Notes under the pieces: model-generated
Databases searched by the model: none
Told to the model about the DNA's origin: nothing
The model's input: the letters and a program-made list of their open reading frames with translations, nothing else
Translations under genes and position numbers: made by a program
NCBI GenBank assembly: GCA_937899295.1
Contig: CALBPO010000270.1
Coordinates: forward strand, 1 to 5,684
DNA length: 5,684 nucleotides
From: an uncultured Opitutia bacterium
GTDB taxonomy: Bacteria; Verrucomicrobiota; Verrucomicrobiia; Opitutales; Coraliomargaritaceae
Direction of reading: 5' to 3'
Part shown: positions 1-5,684 of the stretch, piece by piece
Layout of the letters: every line of letters begins with the position of its first letter
Position numbering within the stretch: the stretch's first letter is position 1

Positions 1-236
1 AAGGTCGAATGCGTTTGGCTTCCTGCCCCAATAATGAGGTCTGGCTGCTGGAGTCCGTTAGCAGGAGGAAATTGCCCGCGTAATGCTTGCCACCATGAAG
101 CTTTATCGGTGGCTATATTGATTTTTATGACTTCCAGCGCGACTTGACGCGATAAAGCGACAATCAAGCCTGAGCTCTGATTTTCATGCCCACGCTTATT
201 GTCGCTGACTTGCCAAATAATAATCGGGTGGGCCAT
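1..236 (-). CDS. ELM1/COG3660-family protein, N-terminal part (runs off left edge)
   Basis: Reading the minus strand from the ATG at 236-234 gives 78 uninterrupted codons to the window edge, so the 3' part is missing. Residues 5-20 form a hydrophobic beta strand (IIIWQVSD) followed by KRGHENQ, and residues 65-72 read PDLIIGAG. This order (short strand, G-H-E-N-Q, then P-D-L-hydrophobic-I-G-A-G about 45 residues later) matches the N-terminus of the Mito_fiss_Elm1 family (PF06258, COG3660). That family resembles GT-B glycosyltransferases; bacterial members were once labelled nucleoside-diphosphate-sugar epimerases, and their substrates are poorly known. A GAGAG element at 246-242 lies 5 nt before the ATG and supports this start. 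No other ATG, GTG or TTG occurs in frame between the upstream stop (281-279) and this ATG. Inference: a cytoplasmic or membrane-associated, envelope-related enzyme. The family call is fairly firm; the function is not. Confidence 0.82.
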   Translation of the reverse strand, partial: MAHPIIIWQVSDNKRGHENQSSGLIVALSRQVALEVIKINIATDKASWWQALRGQFPPANGLQQPDLIIGAGSQTHST

Positions 237-237
237 C

Positions 238-405
238 TTAGCTCTCGAGTTTTGGCTTAGATCGGCTCTGGAAGCAGCTTAATGTGGCGTCGTGGATAAT
301 ATCCATAATGAACCTAGCTCGATGTCCTTCCTTTAAAATAAGCTGGATTAGAATTGATCCGATAAAGTCGTCATCTTCTCTGATAAGATAGTGTTTTTGA
401 GGCAT
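238..405 (-). CDS. Possible 55-aa small protein upstream of the ELM1-family gene
   Basis: An ATG at 405-403 opens 55 codons ending in TAA at 240-238, one base before the ATG of the ELM1-family gene, a spacing typical of translationally coupled genes. The product is not recognised with confidence. Residues 6-28 (YLIREDDDFIGSILIQLILKEGH) look like the first strand, acidic pair and first helix of a response-regulator receiver domain. The ORF stops before the position of a phospho-acceptor Asp, so it would not be a working receiver. Against it being real: no Shine-Dalgarno sequence precedes the ATG (the upstream bases are C- and T-rich), and all four arginines use AGA, AGG or CGA, while the neighbouring genes mostly use CGC and CGT. 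It may be a real small gene, a decayed remnant, or untranslated leader of the downstream gene that is open by chance. Confidence 0.35.
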   Translation of the reverse strand: MPQKHYLIREDDDFIGSILIQLILKEGHRARFIMDIIHDATLSCFQSRSKPKLES

Positions 406-517
406 AAATTAGGGGGTATACAAATCTTTCGTAGTCGGGAATGCGAACCTTTTGAAAAGTTTATTAGATTTAACGCTCGCAACGAAATCATATTTGGGTA
501 TTGAGTCGAGGATTGCA
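406..517. promoter_or_regulatory. Divergent intergenic spacer
   Basis: This 112-bp, AT-richer spacer lies between the minus-strand genes and the plus-strand SNF2 gene, so promoters for both directions are expected here or just inside its edges. A GTATAC palindrome at 416-421 could contribute a -10-like element on either strand. TTGAAA at 452-457 resembles a -35 hexamer but has no good -10 at the usual distance. No sigma-70 promoter pair was convincing on either strand, so the assignment rests on position rather than motif. If the 55-codon ORF is not real, the divergent spacer extends from 237 to 517. Confidence 0.3.
508..512 (+). promoter_or_regulatory. Ribosome binding site of the SNF2 gene
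   Basis: GAGGA ends 5 nt before the ATG at 518-520. It is a good Shine-Dalgarno match and decides the start. The alternative in-frame TTG at 452 has no purine-rich element at the right distance. Confidence 0.65.
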
Positions 518-3500
518 ATGACAAGGACTGCTACAGGAAAACTGGAAGGGCTGGAAGGCTTCGAAAAACTCGATATCGGCGAACTCTATTATATTGGGGA
601 TCGCAAGTTCCTCGACAGTGGTTTGGCCAGCTATCGGCAGTTCGCGGTTGAAAGCCTAGAGTGGGATGGCAAGGCGAAACAAATGACGGCTCTTGTCGAA
701 GGGCATGGGCATCATGCATGCGAGATTATACTCAAGGTGAGTGACGGCCGCCTTATCCACGAATGTGAGTGCCCTGATTGCAAGAACTACGGTGGCTGTA
801 AGCACGCAGTCGCTGCTGCAGCGGCTATGTTCCTTTCCGTCCAAGGGCAGAGCGTGGGTGGCGTCGACATGCCCGACGACTATGCGCAAGAACTGCGTAA
901 GCAACTTGGCTACCGCGATGTCGGTGGCGATGGCCACAAGGGCGAGGAGGAAGTGCCCGAGCAGACGGTCGAGTTTGAACTTACCGAGGTCGATGCCTAC
1001 GGTAACCTAGGCTTTAGTATCGAGGGACCAGTGCCTAAAGACTTTCTGGCAGACTTTGGTATCACGATGAGCGCGAGCTATGGCTTCCGCTTGTCGAGGG
1101 AGTTCAGCCTCGTCAATCCAGGGGCGAAGCTGGAGTCCTTTCTTAAAAAGGCCAAAGTTGCCAAGATTAAGGTATCTTCCATCTTGGAGGGTGAGCCCCA
1201 TCTTTTAAAGATGGTCAAGCAGGCCGCTCGCATGGAGATCCAGCACGCACTCTCAGGCGACCGAGTGGTGCGGCGTATGCTTTTTTTAAATCCAAAGGGC
1301 GAGGAGCTCGATGTCGTTCATTTGATTCCTAACAGCTCGCTTGTGCTGCTATCAGACGGCCGCGTCTGCAAAGTCCATTCCAGTGACCTCGGCCTTGCGG
1401 GTGACCTAGGGCCACTCCGCATGGATTTGGAAACGGAGGCCTTTAACGAACAGAATTTAACGCCGCAATCATCCAGCGATGCCTATCTTTTTGCTGTTAA
1501 AGGCGCTAAAAAGAAGCCAAAGCAGGTCAAACCCAAGCAAGTGCGGATCGAGCTTGATCTGACCGCGATGGAAAACGTGGCGGGCGAATGGGAAGCCTTT
1601 GAATTTGATCTCCGGCTCAATCTCGACGGTTGTCGCGTAGAGCTTTACGAGTTGCAGTCGCGCTTTCTCGCGCCAGTGCTTCACGTTTACGCGGGCAAGC
1701 TGCTCAGTGCTAAGCGCCGCGTGCGTGCGCTTTCCGACCTGCTTCGCCGTGTGCTCTCCTCCGAGCAAGCCGCTGACGCTCTGGGAATGGAAGCCTACGA
1801 GCCTGATTACCCCGAGCTCTTTGATCCTAATTATCGTGTCGGTGTCTGTGAGATTGCGGAAAAGTTGGTGCAATCGCTCGAAATCTATGGAGCTGATTAT
1901 GAAGTCACGCTAGCGGATAACGATGCCCAACGCTGGCTACGCGGCGGGCTTGATTTGCGCAAAGTCGCCATGCTGCTTTTCAGCTTAAGTGATGCCACTA
2001 GTCGAGCCGACCTACTTAACCTTGAGGAGGGTACGATTGAACTCGTTCACCCTGAAGCGGGCGCAGAAGCTTTGCAGCGCATTGTCTCCGTCTGTCGCAC
2101 GCTCGGCATCCAAGTGCAGTTCAACGAGCAAGCTATTCGCTCTGAGCCGCTTAGTATCTCCGTTGATACCAAGGCCTCCGGCTCCGATATCGACTGGTTT
2201 CAGCTACATCCATCGATTCGTTGTGGCGACCGAACGATCGCCCCCGAGGAGTGGCCGAAACTCATTCTAGGGCAGCTCTTGATCGAGGATAAAGATGGTA
2301 GCCTGATTATGCCACAAATCGAGGGCGGCGAAGGCGGCCTCGAAATGCTTGCTGAACTACTGCGCCCACGCCGCAAAAAGCCTGACGGTTCTAAAGCTAA
2401 GGACGATGACGCCTTGCAAGTTTCTCGCCTCGAGATGCTGGACTGGATCATGTTACGCAGACACGGCGTAAGAGTCACCTTGCCAGAGGAAGCCGAAAAT
2501 CTCTTTTCCAGTCTTTCGGAGTTCAACGGCGTGGGCGAGTTTGTGAAGCCGGCTAGTTTGATAGCCGAGTTGCGCCCCTACCAAGAAGAGGGCTGTGCGT
2601 GGATTGATTTCCTTTACCGCCACCGCTTTGGTGCCTGCCTCGCCGACGATATGGGTCTGGGGAAAACGGTGCAAACCATCGGCTTCCTCGCACAATTCTT
2701 TGAGCAGAATCCCGACCACAAAAAAGCCCCCGTCCTCATCGTCTTACCGCCCAGCCTCGTATTTAATTGGCAAGAAGAGTTTGCCCGTTTTGCGCCGAGC
2801 CTTAAAGTGACTGAATGTTTGAGCAAAAGTGCGTGGCACAAGGCACTCGATGAATCTCAAATTCTATTGACCACTTACGACCGAGTCCGTCTCGACCTAA
2901 GCCCGATGGAGGGCAAACGCTTCGAGATTGTGGTTTTTGACGAGGCGCATAACCTTAAAAACGTTTCCGCCGCACGCACCAAAGCTGCCGCTCAGATCGC
3001 ACGCCGCTTTACGCTTTGCCTGACTGGCACCCCTGTGGAAAATAACGCCTCTGAGTTCTACTCCGTCATGTCCGCTGCAGTGCCTGGGATCTTTGGCACT
3101 CTCAAGGCCTTTAAAGAATACTTCCGCGAAGCGCCTGACCGTATTCTTGGCCGCTCACGCCCCTTCATTTTACGCCGCACCAAGGATAAGATTCTTAAGG
3201 ATCTTCCAAAGAAGGAAGAGCACGAACTCTTCCTTGAAATGTCGCCTATGCAGAAAGAGATCTACACGCGCACCGTCGCTGAGGTCAAAGCTGAGGTATC
3301 TGAGGCCTACGAAGATCGCCCCGAACAACAAGCCGGCATCGTTGCGCTCGCTGCGATTCTACGCCTACGCCAGGTCTGTGTTAGCCCCGAGTTGTTAGGC
3401 AAACAACTGCCGGAGCACGCGCCCAAATTTGGTTACATGGCGGACAAACTAGAAGAGCTGCAGGCAGAAGGTCATGGCGCGCTCATCTTCAGTCAATTCA

Positions 3501-3940
3501 TTGGTGGTCTTGATCAAATGGAAGTGGTCGCCAAAGAGCGTGGCATCGATTACCTCCGCATGGACGGACGCACTCCCGTCTCCAAGCGCAAGGAGATCGT
3601 CCAACTCTTCCAAAGTGGGAAGGGCCCTGCCTTCTTTTTTATTAGTCTCAAAACTGGTGGTGTTGGTTTGAATCTAACACGTGCCAACTATGTCTTTCAC
3701 CTAGATCCTTGGTGGAATCCTGCGGTGGAGAATCAAGCCAGCGACCGTGCGCACCGTATCGGTCAGACCCGCTCTGTTTTCGTCCAGCGCCTAATCATGC
3801 AGCACAGTATCGAAGCTCGTATGCTGGAATTGAAAGCCCGCAAAGCAGAACTCTTCAAACAATTAGTCGAAGAACCTAGTTCTAAGTCCGCGAAAGCAGG
3901 CCTGACGCGTCAAGATTTCGATTATCTGCTGAATGGGTAA
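518..3940 (+). CDS. SNF2-family DEAD/DEAH-box ATPase with SWIM zinc-binding motif
   Basis: A 1140-residue SWI2/SNF2 (superfamily 2) ATPase, counted from ATG 518. An in-frame TTG at 452 would add 22 residues but lacks a ribosome binding site. Near the N-terminus is a SWIM motif, CxC...CxH, with C83, C85, C94 and H96; such motifs bind zinc and are thought to mediate DNA or protein contacts. Residues about 97-680 match no domain I can name and include two basic linkers: a tandem KPKQV at 333-342 and an R/K-rich stretch at 616-628. The ATPase core starts near LRPYQ (685-689) and is complete: Walker A DDMGLGKT (710-717, K716), motif Ia LPPSLVFNW (743-751), DEAH box (808-811), LTGTP (835-839), FSQF (991-994), SLKTGGVGLNL (1043-1053) and QASDRAHRIGQ (1073-1083, containing both motif VI arginines). 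All expected catalytic residues are present, so it should hydrolyse ATP and translocate on duplex DNA or remodel protein-DNA complexes; true strand separation is not typical of the family. The physiological role is unknown. It is transcribed divergently from the ELM1-family gene and lies upstream of serS. Confidence 0.95.
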   Translation: MTRTATGKLEGLEGFEKLDIGELYYIGDRKFLDSGLASYRQFAVESLEWDGKAKQMTALVEGHGHHACEIILKVSDGRLIHECECPDCKNYGGCKHAVAAAAAMFLSVQGQSVGGVDMPDDYAQELRKQLGYRDVGGDGHKGEEEVPEQTVEFELTEVDAYGNLGFSIEGPVPKDFLADFGITMSASYGFRLSREFSLVNPGAKLESFLKKAKVAKIKVSSILEGEPHLLKMVKQAARMEIQHALSGDRVVRRMLFLNPKGEELDVVHLIPNSSLVLLSDGRVCKVHSSDLGLAGDLGPLRMDLETEAFNEQNLTPQSSSDAYLFAVKGAKKKPKQVKPKQVRIELDLTAMENVAGEWEAFEFDLRLNLDGCRVELYELQSRFLAPVLHVYAGKLLSAKRRVRALSDLLRRVLSSEQAADALGMEAYEPDYPELFDPNYRVGVCEIAEKLVQSLEIYGADYEVTLADNDAQRWLRGGLDLRKVAMLLFSLSDATSRADLLNLEEGTIELVHPEAGAEALQRIVSVCRTLGIQVQFNEQAIRSEPLSISVDTKASGSDIDWFQLHPSIRCGDRTIAPEEWPKLILGQLLIEDKDGSLIMPQIEGGEGGLEMLAELLRPRRKKPDGSKAKDDDALQVSRLEMLDWIMLRRHGVRVTLPEEAENLFSSLSEFNGVGEFVKPASLIAELRPYQEEGCAWIDFLYRHRFGACLADDMGLGKTVQTIGFLAQFFEQNPDHKKAPVLIVLPPSLVFNWQEEFARFAPSLKVTECLSKSAWHKALDESQILLTTYDRVRLDLSPMEGKRFEIVVFDEAHNLKNVSAARTKAAAQIARRFTLCLTGTPVENNASEFYSVMSAAVPGIFGTLKAFKEYFREAPDRILGRSRPFILRRTKDKILKDLPKKEEHELFLEMSPMQKEIYTRTVAEVKAEVSEAYEDRPEQQAGIVALAAILRLRQVCVSPELLGKQLPEHAPKFGYMADKLEELQAEGHGALIFSQFIGGLDQMEVVAKERGIDYLRMDGRTPVSKRKEIVQLFQSGKGPAFFFISLKTGGVGLNLTRANYVFHLDPWWNPAVENQASDRAHRIGQTRSVFVQRLIMQHSIEARMLELKARKAELFKQLVEEPSSKSAKAGLTRQDFDYLLNG

Positions 3941-4088
3941 ATTGTAGCGCCTGAACTGACCCAGGTATTCTACGTTAAGGCTGTCTTTAGCTTCCTCGAG
4001 GAAGAGTAGTTCTGGTGCCTTAATCCCTGCTTGGCTGGCATCCAGTCTTGACTGACTACACACTTCTGTCTTCAGACTTACTGGTAAA
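3941..4088. promoter_or_regulatory. SNF2-serS spacer with clustered small dyads
   Basis: This 148-bp spacer has no credible gene and no hairpin followed by a T-run, so no intrinsic terminator for the SNF2 gene is visible. It holds a perfect 14-bp palindrome, CTTCCTCGAGGAAG (3991-4004), and three small inverted repeats close to serS: CTGG/CCAG (4035-4045), CAGTC-TT-GACTG (4043-4054) and GTCT-TC-AGAC (4068-4077). TTGACT at 4048-4053 is one mismatch from the -35 consensus, but the sequence 17 nt downstream is a poor -10. The serS promoter may lie here; this is inference from position and the -35-like hexamer. Confidence 0.3.
3991..4004. repeat. Perfect 14-bp palindrome
   Basis: CTTCCTCGAGGAAG equals its own reverse complement across all 14 bases, with no spacer. 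The symmetry does not extend into the flanks. With no central loop and no T-run after it, it fits a dimeric-protein binding site better than a terminator. No known operator is recognised. Confidence 0.5.
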
Positions 4089-5360
4089 ATGATCGATATT
4101 AAGTTACTTCGCGAGCAAGCCGACCTCGTCTCTGCTGCCGTTGCCCACAAAAAATTCAAGACCGATATCGATGCAGTCTTGGAACTAGACACGGTGCGCC
4201 GCGCTAAAATTACTGAGGCCGAGCAAGCACGTGCCGCGCAGAAGGCCGCCAACAAGGAAATGGCGTCGCTGGCCAAGGGTTCGCCCGAGTTTATGGAAGC
4301 GGTCAAAGGCATGAAGGCCATCGCCAACCGTGCTAAAGACCTGGAAGCTGAAGCCAAAGCGGCTGATGAGGCCTTTCAAGAAGTCTTTCTCTCGATCCCT
4401 AATTTGCCCGATCCTTCCGTTCCTGTGGGTAAGGGCGAAGATGAAAACGTGGTCGCTTCGACCCATGGGGACGCCAATGCAGATTTTCCCCATGCTCTGC
4501 CGCATTTCGATATCCCTTGGTTTGAGTCGCGGATCGACTTCGCCCGTGGGGTGAAAACGGCTGGAGCAGGCTTCCCTTTTTATGTGGGCGAAATGTCGCG
4601 CCTCGTCCGTGCTTTGATCAATTTCTTCTTGGAAGAAGCTCGCCTCAATGGATACGAGGAGGTGCTGCCTCCGATTGTAGTCAATGCCGAGAGCGCCACC
4701 GCCACCGGTCAGTTACCCGACAAGGAGGGGCAAATGTATGTCGACGAGAACGAAGGCCTTTATCTGATTCCAACTGCTGAGGTGCCAGTGACCAATTTCT
4801 ACCGGGACGAGATTCTCGACGCCGATGAGCTGCCCATCATGCGCTGCGCCTACACGCCTTGCTTCCGCCGTGAAGCCGGCAGTTGGGGCGCGCACGTTCG
4901 CGGGCTTAACCGCTTGCACCAGTTCGACAAGGTTGAGCTAGTCAAATGGACAGACGCTGAGAGTTCGATGGAAGAGCTGGAAAAGCTCCGCGATAATGTG
5001 GAGTCGACCCTTCAGAAGCTGGATCTGCCTTACCGAGTGCTCCGCATGTGCACGGGCGAGATTGGCTTCCCCCATGCCAAGCAATACGACCTCGAAGTTT
5101 TTGCGGCGGGACAGAAGCGCTGGCTTGAAGTGTCGAGCTGTTCCAACTTTACCGACTTCCAGGCGCGCCGAGCTGGTATCCGCTATCGTGGGGCCGACGG
5201 CAAGCCTGTGACCGCGCATACGCTCAATGGCTCCGGACTAGCCGTGCCAAGGGTGCTCGCAGCGATCCTTGAAAACCACCTTCAAGCTGATGGCCGAGTG
5301 AAAGTGCCCGAGTGCCTGCAATACTGGATGCGCCAAGAATACATTGGCGAAACGAACTAG
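4089..5360 (+). CDS. serS: Seryl-tRNA synthetase
   Basis: This cytoplasmic class II aminoacyl-tRNA synthetase (EC 6.1.1.11) charges tRNA-Ser, and tRNA-Sec where present, with serine via seryl-adenylate. At 423 residues it has the usual bacterial length. It begins with the family's MIDIKLLRE segment, followed by a charged, Ala/Lys/Glu-rich region (about 25-105) that forms the long helical hairpin contacting the tRNA variable arm. The catalytic domain shows the serine-site TAE loop (T229-E231), motif 2 with CFRREAGS (258-265, R260/R261 and E262), the SerRS-typical SSCSNFTDFQARR block, and motif 3 as LNGSGLAVPR (379-388) with R388 followed by E395. All active-site residues expected from the family are present. 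Only a weak GGT precedes the ATG at 4089, with no clear Shine-Dalgarno, but the N-terminal match makes this start secure. It stands alone here, 148 bp after the SNF2 gene. No T-box leader was found. Confidence 0.98.
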   Translation: MIDIKLLREQADLVSAAVAHKKFKTDIDAVLELDTVRRAKITEAEQARAAQKAANKEMASLAKGSPEFMEAVKGMKAIANRAKDLEAEAKAADEAFQEVFLSIPNLPDPSVPVGKGEDENVVASTHGDANADFPHALPHFDIPWFESRIDFARGVKTAGAGFPFYVGEMSRLVRALINFFLEEARLNGYEEVLPPIVVNAESATATGQLPDKEGQMYVDENEGLYLIPTAEVPVTNFYRDEILDADELPIMRCAYTPCFRREAGSWGAHVRGLNRLHQFDKVELVKWTDAESSMEELEKLRDNVESTLQKLDLPYRVLRMCTGEIGFPHAKQYDLEVFAAGQKRWLEVSSCSNFTDFQARRAGIRYRGADGKPVTAHTLNGSGLAVPRVLAAILENHLQADGRVKVPECLQYWMRQEYIGETN

Positions 5361-5376
5361 CTTCATTGTAGCCTGA

Positions 5377-5385
5377 TTGCCTATT
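5377..5385 (+). repeat. Direct repeat TTGCCTATT, copy 1
   Basis: Nine identical bases recur at 5431-5439, with starts 54 bp apart. The TGCCTA core is complementary to TAGGCA at 5414-5419, which lies between the two copies. Confidence 0.4.
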
Positions 5386-5430
5386 TTAGAGACCAATCTC
5401 CGGTTGGGGAGATTAGGCAGTGTGAAGGAT

Positions 5431-5439
5431 TTGCCTATT
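5431..5439 (+). repeat. Direct repeat TTGCCTATT, copy 2
   Basis: This second copy of the 9-base motif can form a 6-bp stem with TAGGCA (5414-5419) across a 12-nt loop. That pairing competes with the one made by copy 1. Confidence 0.4.
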
Positions 5440-5498
5440 CGGATTTAGGGGCTGACACAAGCTTGCTATCTGCCTCAGTGAGCTCAAAATTCTAAATA

Positions 5499-5684
5499 AT
5501 GGAATTTCTACAAGAAGCTATCGCCACGCGAAACATCGTTTTCTGGATCATTCTTGTGGTCCTATTGATTCTTTTATTTAAGATTCTCAAAAGTGTGGGT
5601 AAGTGCATCCTGAAGCTGACCATAATTATAGGGATTGTCGCACTACTTGTGAAGTTTTGCCCGGGACTCAACGAGCCTCTGACT
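5499..5684 (+). CDS. Small membrane protein with two predicted TM segments, partial
   Basis: From the ATG at 5499 the frame is open for 62 codons to the window edge, so the C-terminus is missing. A short amphipathic start (residues 1-12) precedes a strongly hydrophobic stretch at 13-27 (IVFWIILVVLLILLF). A Lys-rich connector follows (K28, K31, K35, K39), then a second hydrophobic stretch at about 40-53. By the positive-inside rule the connector should be cytoplasmic and both ends outside the cytoplasm. No family is recognised. The Shine-Dalgarno is weak: GTGAG lies too far upstream to be a good match. The long hydrophobic runs interrupted only by lysines argue for real coding rather than a chance frame. 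It begins 138 bp after serS on the same strand; co-transcription is possible but unproven. Confidence 0.6.
   Translation, partial: MEFLQEAIATRNIVFWIILVVLLILLFKILKSVGKCILKLTIIIGIVALLVKFCPGLNEPLT

Larger units (their letters stand above)
5361..5498. other. Spacer downstream of serS with hairpin and repeated TTGCCTATT
   Basis: No gene is seen in these 138 bp. A 7-bp perfect stem, AATCTCC (5395-5401) with GGAGATT (5408-5414), closes a 6-nt GGTTGG loop. Outside it, TGCCT (5378-5382) can pair with AGGCA (5415-5419), making a longer interrupted hairpin. No T-run follows, so it is not a standard intrinsic terminator, though it could protect the serS mRNA 3' end. The motif TTGCCTATT occurs twice (5377-5385 and 5431-5439), and either copy can pair with TAGGCA (5414-5419). 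Confidence 0.45.

Noticed and set aside
9..83. Plus-strand ORF of 24 codons at the left edge
   Set aside because: It is antisense to the ELM1-family gene, very short and without a ribosome binding site.
1469..1873. Minus-strand ORF of 134 codons inside the SNF2 gene
   Set aside because: It is fully antisense to a well-supported gene, with no recognisable motif or separate promoter context.
518..3940. SNF2 protein as part of an antiphage system such as DISARM
   Set aside because: DISARM and similar systems pair an SNF2-type helicase with methylase, phospholipase D-like or other partner genes. None is present here; the neighbours are an ELM1-family gene and serS, and the SWIM-SNF2 architecture is common outside defence loci.
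3941..4088. T-box riboswitch upstream of serS
   Set aside because: The spacer is too short, with no T-box core sequence and no terminator/antiterminator pair; T-boxes are also mainly a Gram-positive feature.
4085..4090. TAAAAT as a -10 box for serS
   Set aside because: It overlaps the serS start codon, so transcription would begin inside the gene, and the TTGACT candidate -35 is 31 nt away.
3863..4357. Minus-strand ORF of 164 codons across the SNF2-serS spacer
   Set aside because: It lies antisense to the SNF2 3' end and the serS coiled-coil region. Its Ser/Ala/Arg/Leu-rich composition is what reading the reverse of Ala/Lys/Glu-rich serS codons gives, and no domain is seen.
5395..5414. Hairpin as an intrinsic terminator of serS
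   Set aside because: The stem is only 7 bp and no T-run follows on either strand, so it was described as a hairpin only.

Overview
The window holds a piece of an ordinary-looking bacterial chromosome with moderate GC content. The two complete genes are a large SWI2/SNF2-type ATPase with a SWIM zinc-binding motif, and seryl-tRNA synthetase (serS). The SerRS sequence and the long SWIM-SNF2 architecture suggest a Gram-negative bacterium, possibly Verrucomicrobiota (Opitutae-like). This is an impression from reading the proteins, not a search result, and should be treated as tentative.

Layout. Positions 1-236 (minus strand) carry the first 78 codons of an ELM1/COG3660-family protein that runs off the left edge. 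It is recognisable from a GHENQ motif and a later PDLIIGAG stretch. A 55-codon minus-strand ORF (238-405) of uncertain reality ends one base before that gene's ATG. A 112-bp divergent spacer (406-517) separates these from the SNF2 gene (518-3940, plus strand), whose ATG at 518 is preceded by a clear GAGGA ribosome binding site. A 148-bp spacer with several small dyads, including a perfect 14-bp palindrome, precedes serS (4089-5360). Next is a 138-bp spacer with a hairpin and a duplicated TTGCCTATT motif. The window ends inside an ORF (5499 onward) for a small protein with two predicted membrane segments.

How they fit together. The genes do not form an obvious pathway: an envelope/glycosyltransferase-like protein, a DNA- or protein-DNA-remodelling ATPase, a translation enzyme and a small membrane protein. 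SNF2 and serS are co-directional but 148 bp apart, so a shared transcript is possible but not shown. No mobile element, CRISPR array, tRNA, rRNA or defence-system partner (methylase, nuclease, toxin) was seen. The least explained parts are the roughly 590-residue region between the SWIM motif and the ATPase core, the 55-codon ORF, and the structured spacers on both sides of serS.
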